The notes under the pieces are model-generated. The model saw only the letters and a list, made by a program, of their open reading frames with translations. It did not search any database and had not been told where the DNA came from. Positions 5,399-9,010 of a stretch of 9,010 nucleotides of DNA are shown here, one piece after another; position 1 is the stretch's first letter; each line of letters opens with the position of its first letter. The stretch spans positions 1 through 9,010 of the forward strand of contig CALKIU010000188.1 in NCBI GenBank assembly GCA_937995745.1, given 5' to 3'. The stretch is from an uncultured Bacillaceae bacterium. Lineage in GTDB: Bacteria; Bacillota; Bacilli; Bacillales; Cytobacillaceae. The translations under genes were made by a program, and so were the position numbers.

Positions 5399-6292
5399 TT
5401 ATTTGAGGATGTTTCGGAAGAGTTCGGCGATGAAGAATTTTACGCGCACTTCGTCGTCTTCTTCGGCGAACAAAGGTTTTTCGGGTTTATCTTTGGCGGC
5501 CCTTTTGTCCGAACCGTTTCCTTGTTTTTCAGGGTTTTTTTCTTTTTCATTGTCAGTCTTTTCTGCGTCCATTTCAGTGTCCGTTTCATACGGCGTGTCT
5601 GTTGTTTGGCTTTCCGCAGCTTGATCTTCATTGTTGTGCGCTGTTTCTTTTTCTGTCGCCTCGGGTTGTTCCGGAGTTGATTCGTTTTGTTCCTCTTCCT
5701 GATCTTTTTGCAATTTCTTTTCGGCTTTTGGCTTTTTCTTTTTTGCGGGCGGCGGGGCCGGTTTTTCTTCGAAGCCGGGGCTGACCGCCGTGCCGTTTGA
5801 AAAGTCGAGGAAACAGAGGGGCGGGTACAGCACGCACCACCAGTTGGAGCCTTTTCCTTGCCCGATGGTTACCAAAATGGCTTCGTATTCGCCGGCGGGA
5901 TAGAGATATTCCCCGTACAGTTTGGTCGGGAATGGAATCATGCCGAAATCGACTTGGACTTGGTGGTTGACGTTATGTTCACGGACGACTTGTTCGGCCA
6001 GCTTTTGAATTTGCGGAAGGCGCTCTTGGATGAGGTTCCGCGCTTCGTCAATCGAGGTCAAATTTTCGACCCATTTGGAGATTTCCGCGTTTACGGCGTC
6101 CCGGACCCGGTGCTTGATTTCCTGGTCTTTTTGGCTGTCGCTGTTGGCGAGGATCCGCAGGCGGATCGCTTCGTCCGGGATTATCACTTCGGTGCCGGAT
6201 GGTGTCGGTGCGGTTTTTAATATATGTAAACTTAAAATGATGGCAAACGTTACTGTTAACAGATAGATGAAGCCGAAACGGTTTGCTTTCAT
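5399..6292 (-). CDS. spoIIR: Stage II sporulation protein R, with a long charged insertion
   Basis: The product has 297 residues; B. subtilis SpoIIR has about 224. SpoIIR is made in the forespore under sigma-F, is secreted into the intermembrane space, and triggers SpoIIGA to process pro-sigma-E in the mother cell. An N-terminal membrane/signal segment spans about residues 6-26. The conserved domain shows IRLRILANSDS (43-53), GEYLYPAGEYEA (127-138), and WWCVLYPPLCFLDF (151-164). The expected C-terminal end VRVKFFIAELF is at 282-292. Between residues about 174 and 280 lies a Lys/Glu/Pro/Thr-rich low-complexity stretch that accounts for the extra length. The ATG at 6292 is preferred for its upstream AAGGGGAG. 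A TTG at 6328 would add twelve residues, but it lies upstream of the predicted transcription start. A near-perfect sigma-F promoter precedes it and a terminator follows, so it is monocistronic. Confidence 0.95.
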   Translation of the reverse strand: MKANRFGFIYLLTVTFAIILSLHILKTAPTPSGTEVIIPDEAIRLRILANSDSQKDQEIKHRVRDAVNAEISKWVENLTSIDEARNLIQERLPQIQKLAEQVVREHNVNHQVQVDFGMIPFPTKLYGEYLYPAGEYEAILVTIGQGKGSNWWCVLYPPLCFLDFSNGTAVSPGFEEKPAPPPAKKKKPKAEKKLQKDQEEEQNESTPEQPEATEKETAHNNEDQAAESQTTDTPYETDTEMDAEKTDNEKEKNPEKQGNGSDKRAAKDKPEKPLFAEEDDEVRVKFFIAELFRNILK

Positions 6293-6316
6293 TTTCAGCC
6301 ACTCCCCTTCACCACC

Positions 6317-6346
6317 CAGTGTGGCCAAAATGAAAGATTCTTAAAC
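6317..6346 (-). promoter_or_regulatory. Sigma-F promoter of spoIIR
   Basis: On the minus strand the -35 is GTTTA (6342-6346), followed by exactly 15 bases and then GGCCACACTG (6317-6326). These match the sigma-F consensus as I know it: GYWTA, then 15 bases, then GGHNANAHTR, with no mismatch. Initiation near 6309-6310 would leave a leader of about 17 bases that contains the AAGGGGAG ribosome binding site of the start at 6292. SpoIIR is a classic sigma-F target, so position and gene agree. Confidence 0.85.
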
Positions 6347-6389
6347 TATTAGATTCTGAAAAAATTTTTGAGCGGGAACGGGAGCGGCG

Positions 6390-6510
6390 CTGGGACACGG
6401 GGATGGCGCTGGTGGTGGGACACGGGGACAGGTTAAGCGTCCCATTTTCTGAAAAGTTTGGCCATTGGGACACGGTGCCTGTCCCCTTGTCCCAGTTCCC
6501 CTTGTCCCAG
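6390..6510. repeat. GGGACA/TGTCCC palindromic repeat block, left copy
   Basis: The block contains TGGGACACGG at 6391 and 6417, ACAGG...GTCCC at 6428-6443, the palindrome GGGACACGGTGCCTGTCCC at 6467-6485, and two more TTGTCCCAG copies ending at 6510. Positions 6444-6510 match 8841-8907 in the same orientation at about 84% identity (11 mismatches in 67). Such elements resemble REP-like sequences of Firmicutes that often accompany IS200/IS605-type Y1 transposases, but no transposase is present here. It lies between the end of the flavoprotein gene and the spoIIR promoter. Confidence 0.8.
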
Positions 6511-6518
6511 TTTGGTGG

Positions 6519-8447
6519 TTAGATAGTGATGGCCAGTTTTGCTGCTTCGTAGACGGCGTCGGTGATATTTCCGGGTTCTTTGGCATCGCCGATGACATGG
6601 ACCGGAACGCCGGTGTTTGCCAGTTCTTTTTCTAGCGGATTAAAGGCTTTCGTGCCGAGAGCGAGAATGATATTATCGAAACCGTCCAATACGGAAACCT
6701 TGCCGTCCTTTTCATATTTCACTTTGTTTCCGGCGAAGGAAACGATTTTGGCATTTGTCAGTATTTTTACCCCGTAGCGGTTCAATCTTTCCATCAACAT
6801 GATTTTGACGTCAATATGCAAATCAGACGCTATTTCAGAAAGCATTTCCATTATGGTGACTTGCCGGCCGTTCTCACCGAGAAATTCAGCGGTTTCTGCG
6901 CCGACGAGTCCGCCGCCGACAATGAGAACGTTTTGTCCGACAAATGCTTTTCCTTCAAGGACTTCGGTTGCATCAACGACATTCCCGTCCTGCAATCCGG
7001 CGATAAGGGGACGTGCGGGCACACCTCCGGTGGCGAGGACCACTTCATCAAAATCTTTGACCATATCCGCCGTCGCTTCCACTCCGAACCGGAAATCAAC
7101 ACCGTATTTTTTGCCGAGCACCCAATAGCTTCTAACTGCCATGGACAATTCCTGTTTGTGCGGGGGAATGGCGCCCGCTATCATTTGTCCGCCCGGTTTA
7201 TGATTTTTTTCAAATACGGTGACGGAATGTCCCCTTTTGGCAGCAATCCATGCGGTTTCAAGTCCGGCCGGACCGGCTCCGACGACAGCAATTTTCTTCG
7301 GTTTTTCAGCCGGTTCGATTTTCCAGAGCCCTTCTTTGCCGGTGAACGGATTGTAAGTGCAGGAAACTCCGCCTTCCGTTTCGTTTCTGGCCGGTTTTCC
7401 GGCACATCTTTGCAAGCAGGCAACACAAGGTATGATTTCTTCAATCCGGCCTTCCGCCGTTTTTTTCGGGAACTCAGGATCAGCAAGGGAAGACCTGCCT
7501 AGAGCCACTAAATCGGCTGAACCGGATGCGATAATCTCTTCGGCAATATAAGGATCATTGATCCTTCCGGCGACAATTACCGGCACGTTGAGGATTTTTT
7601 TAATATATGCGGCATTGTCGGCATTGTAACCCGGCTCGATCGCCTGAGGAGCCAATGTTTTTTGGTTCACGCCGTATCCGCCGTAAGAAACGTTGATGAA
7701 ATCCGCGCCGGCTTCCTCCAAAGCTTTTGCTTCCGCTCTCGATTCCTTCAGTCTCTTTCCACTCGCTACCGGCTCAATGGCGCTGATTCTGATTCCCGTC
7801 GGAAAGTCTGCCCCGCATTTTTCTTTGATTGCCTTGATGATTTCGGTCGCAAACCTCATGCGGTTTTCAAAATTTCCGCCGAACTCGTCATTGCGTTTAT
7901 TGGAGTAAGGTGACATAAATTGAGCGATCATATATTGGTGCGCGCCGTGAAGTTCCACGCCGTCATAACCTGCTTGTTTGGCGCGGTAAGCTGCTTGGGC
8001 GAATTTTTCAATCAATTGATATACTTCTTCTGTTGATAATTCCCGCGGAATTTCTTTATAAGTGGGGCTGGGAATTGGTGAAGCGCTGACAGGCTGCTTT
8101 TGCGTAAATGTAGAGGTTGTTTCGCGCCCTGCATGATGCAACTGGCAAAAAATCAATCCGCCGTTTTCATGCACGGCATCTGTCAAATTTTTGTGGGATG
8201 GAATAAAAGAGTCGTCCCAAATCAACGCTTGTCCCGGAAAAGCCATTCCTTCCGGATCCACGCACGTAAATTCAGAAATAATAAGTCCGAAACCGCCTTT
8301 CGCTCTCGCTGCGTAATAATCAATGGAGCGCCGGGATATCGTTCCGTCCTGATTAGGGAGACCGCTTCCCATTGCCGGTACGACAAAACGGTTTTTCACA
8401 GTCAGATTGCCGATTTTAATGGGTGATAAAACATTTTTAAAGCGCAT
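6519..8447 (-). CDS. Old Yellow Enzyme-type NADH:flavin oxidoreductase (2,4-dienoyl-CoA/2-enoate reductase family)
   Basis: The product has 642 residues with three domains: an N-terminal FMN-binding TIM barrel (about 1-340), a 4Fe-4S segment, and a C-terminal FAD/NAD(P)H module (about 385-640). Barrel landmarks are CQLHHAGRET (101-110) and the family motif HGAHQYMIAQFMSPYSNKR (167-185), with Tyr172 in the position of the catalytic tyrosine of E. coli FadH. Cys341, Cys344, Cys348 and Cys363 (CVACLQRC plus one) ligate the cluster. Dinucleotide folds show VVGAGPAGLE (388-397) and IVGGGLVGAETAEFL (509-523), and VIGDAKEPG is at 618-626. It should pass electrons from NAD(P)H through FAD and 4Fe-4S to FMN to reduce an activated C=C bond. 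The substrate cannot be read; FadH, 2-enoate reductase and BaiCD-like enzymes share this layout. The start at 8447 has GAGAGG about ten bases upstream. GC is visibly lower than in its neighbours and repeats flank it, suggesting acquisition. Confidence 0.92.
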   Translation of the reverse strand: MRFKNVLSPIKIGNLTVKNRFVVPAMGSGLPNQDGTISRRSIDYYAARAKGGFGLIISEFTCVDPEGMAFPGQALIWDDSFIPSHKNLTDAVHENGGLIFCQLHHAGRETTSTFTQKQPVSASPIPSPTYKEIPRELSTEEVYQLIEKFAQAAYRAKQAGYDGVELHGAHQYMIAQFMSPYSNKRNDEFGGNFENRMRFATEIIKAIKEKCGADFPTGIRISAIEPVASGKRLKESRAEAKALEEAGADFINVSYGGYGVNQKTLAPQAIEPGYNADNAAYIKKILNVPVIVAGRINDPYIAEEIIASGSADLVALGRSSLADPEFPKKTAEGRIEEIIPCVACLQRCAGKPARNETEGGVSCTYNPFTGKEGLWKIEPAEKPKKIAVVGAGPAGLETAWIAAKRGHSVTVFEKNHKPGGQMIAGAIPPHKQELSMAVRSYWVLGKKYGVDFRFGVEATADMVKDFDEVVLATGGVPARPLIAGLQDGNVVDATEVLEGKAFVGQNVLIVGGGLVGAETAEFLGENGRQVTIMEMLSEIASDLHIDVKIMLMERLNRYGVKILTNAKIVSFAGNKVKYEKDGKVSVLDGFDNIILALGTKAFNPLEKELANTGVPVHVIGDAKEPGNITDAVYEAAKLAITI

Positions 8448-8497
8448 TCATTTTCATCCTCTCGTATTGTCTGATAGTTGGGCGTATACGGAAAATA

Positions 8498-8511
8498 TGT
8501 AAAAATTTACA
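8498..8511. promoter_or_regulatory. Perfect inverted repeat, possible operator of the flavoprotein gene
   Basis: TGTAAA and TTTACA are separated by two bases, a 14-base perfect dyad. It lies about 50 bases upstream of the start codon and just downstream of the candidate promoter, where a repressor could block transcription. AT-rich dyads can arise by chance, so the function is inference. Confidence 0.4.
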
Positions 8512-8530
8512 CTTCTTTACGCACACGTTC

Positions 8531-8559
8531 ATTATAAAAATAATTCCTTTATTTGTATG
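8531..8559 (-). promoter_or_regulatory. Candidate sigma-A promoter of the flavoprotein gene
   Basis: On the minus strand the -10 is a perfect TATAAT (8531-8536), with a weak -35 of CATACA (8554-8559, 3 of 6) at 17 bases in very AT-rich DNA. The leader to 8447 would be about 75 bases and include the dyad at 8498-8511. The upstream DNA (8560-8790) is AT-rich, with TTGTGAAATTGTGAGC around 8568-8583 on the minus strand as a possible regulator site. I see no gene in it. Confidence 0.5.
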
Positions 8560-8790
8560 TAATATTGCTCACAATTTCACAAATATTTATAAAATCGGGC
8601 ACTACTTTACCCATTAAATTCATCCAGACTAAATCTCTATATGACGAGAATTGCGCTTAAATGAAATAAGGTTCATTGTTACTTCACTCACATGAATATT
8701 TCAATGCATGGTTCTGAGCAAGGGTTTTTTAAATATTACAGTAGTTTTTTGATTGTCTGGCCTGTTCCTATATCAGGTTGCACGTATAAT

Positions 8791-8986
8791 GTTCAGAAAA
8801 GTTTGGCCAAAATGGGGCAAAGAGACATGTCGCTCGTGTTATTTTCAGAAAAATTTGACACTTGGGACACGGTGCCTGTCCCCGTGTCCCGCCTCCCCGT
8901 GTCCCACCTGCCCAAGTCCCGCACAAGCCAAAAAAAGGAGGGACAGTGAACCTGTCCCCTTGTCCCACGCTACCCTTGTCCCACAC
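8791..8986. repeat. GGGACA/TGTCCC palindromic repeat block, right copy
   Basis: A TTCAGAAAAGTTTGGCCA motif at 8791-8808 recurs in diverged form at 8844-8861, and a related TTCTGAAAAGTTTGGCCA is in the left block near 6447. GGGACACGGTGCCTGTCCC at 8864-8882 is identical to the left block. Several GTGTCCC or TTGTCCC repeats follow, then GGGACAG-TGAAC-CTGTCCC at 8940-8958, a perfect 7-bp hairpin with a 5-base loop. TTGTCCCA copies continue to about 8986. The block may extend past the window. It lies upstream of the flavoprotein gene in direct orientation to the block at 6390-6510. Confidence 0.8.
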
Positions 8987-9010
8987 TATGGCCAGATGAA
9001 GGTCATGCGG

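Noticed and set aside
6293..6328. TTG start giving SpoIIR twelve more residues
   Set aside because: It would overlap the sigma-F -10 region and lie upstream of the predicted transcript start; the ATG at 6292 has its own ribosome binding site.
6816..7502. 228-residue plus-strand open frame antisense to the flavoprotein gene
   Set aside because: The opposite strand has complete FAD, Fe-S and FMN motifs; this frame has no recognisable domain.

Overview
The window looks like chromosome of an endospore-forming member of the Bacillaceae with moderately high GC, possibly a thermophile of the Geobacillus/Caldibacillus kind. The evidence is the gene order, which follows the Bacillus subtilis ywl block (spoIIR, ywlC, ywlD/mntP, ywlE, ywlF/rpiB, ywlG), the presence of spoIIR, the strong AGGAGG-type ribosome binding sites, and GC-rich third codon positions in the core genes. 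The genus is inferred only. All seven protein genes lie on the minus strand, so transcription runs from high to low coordinates.

Layout from right to left in transcription order: 8448-9010 is AT-rich leader DNA plus a block of GGGACA/TGTCCC palindromic repeats. 6519-8447 encodes a large Old Yellow Enzyme/2,4-dienoyl-CoA reductase-type flavo-iron-sulfur protein. 6390-6510 holds a second GGGACA/TGTCCC block. 5399-6292 is spoIIR, preceded by a near-perfect sigma-F promoter and followed by a terminator. 4934-5340 has no recognisable gene. 4706-4933 is a dense cluster of DnaA boxes over the 5' end of ywlC. 3712-4764 is ywlC (tRNA t6A synthesis). 3480-3712 is a degenerate ~77-bp tandem repeat. 2795-3349 is mntP (manganese efflux). 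About 2240-2710 is a degenerate 38-bp tandem array. 1719-2189 is ywlE (protein-arginine phosphatase), followed by a terminator. 1072-1518 is rpiB, followed by a very strong terminator. 296-874 is ywlG. 1-229 is a 51-53-bp hairpin tandem repeat plus a perfect 22-bp tandem duplication.

The core genes are housekeeping and sporulation genes kept in a conserved order. They do not form a tight operon: the gaps hold terminators, separate promoters and four unrelated repeat families. The most informative non-coding signals are the DnaA-box cluster at ywlC, which I recall being a DnaA-bound locus in B. subtilis as well, and the sigma-F promoter of spoIIR. The flavoprotein gene, with visibly lower GC and direct repeats of about 84% identity on both sides, looks like an acquired islet next to spoIIR. 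I found no CRISPR array, no rRNA or tRNA gene, no transposase gene and no obvious new multi-gene defence system.
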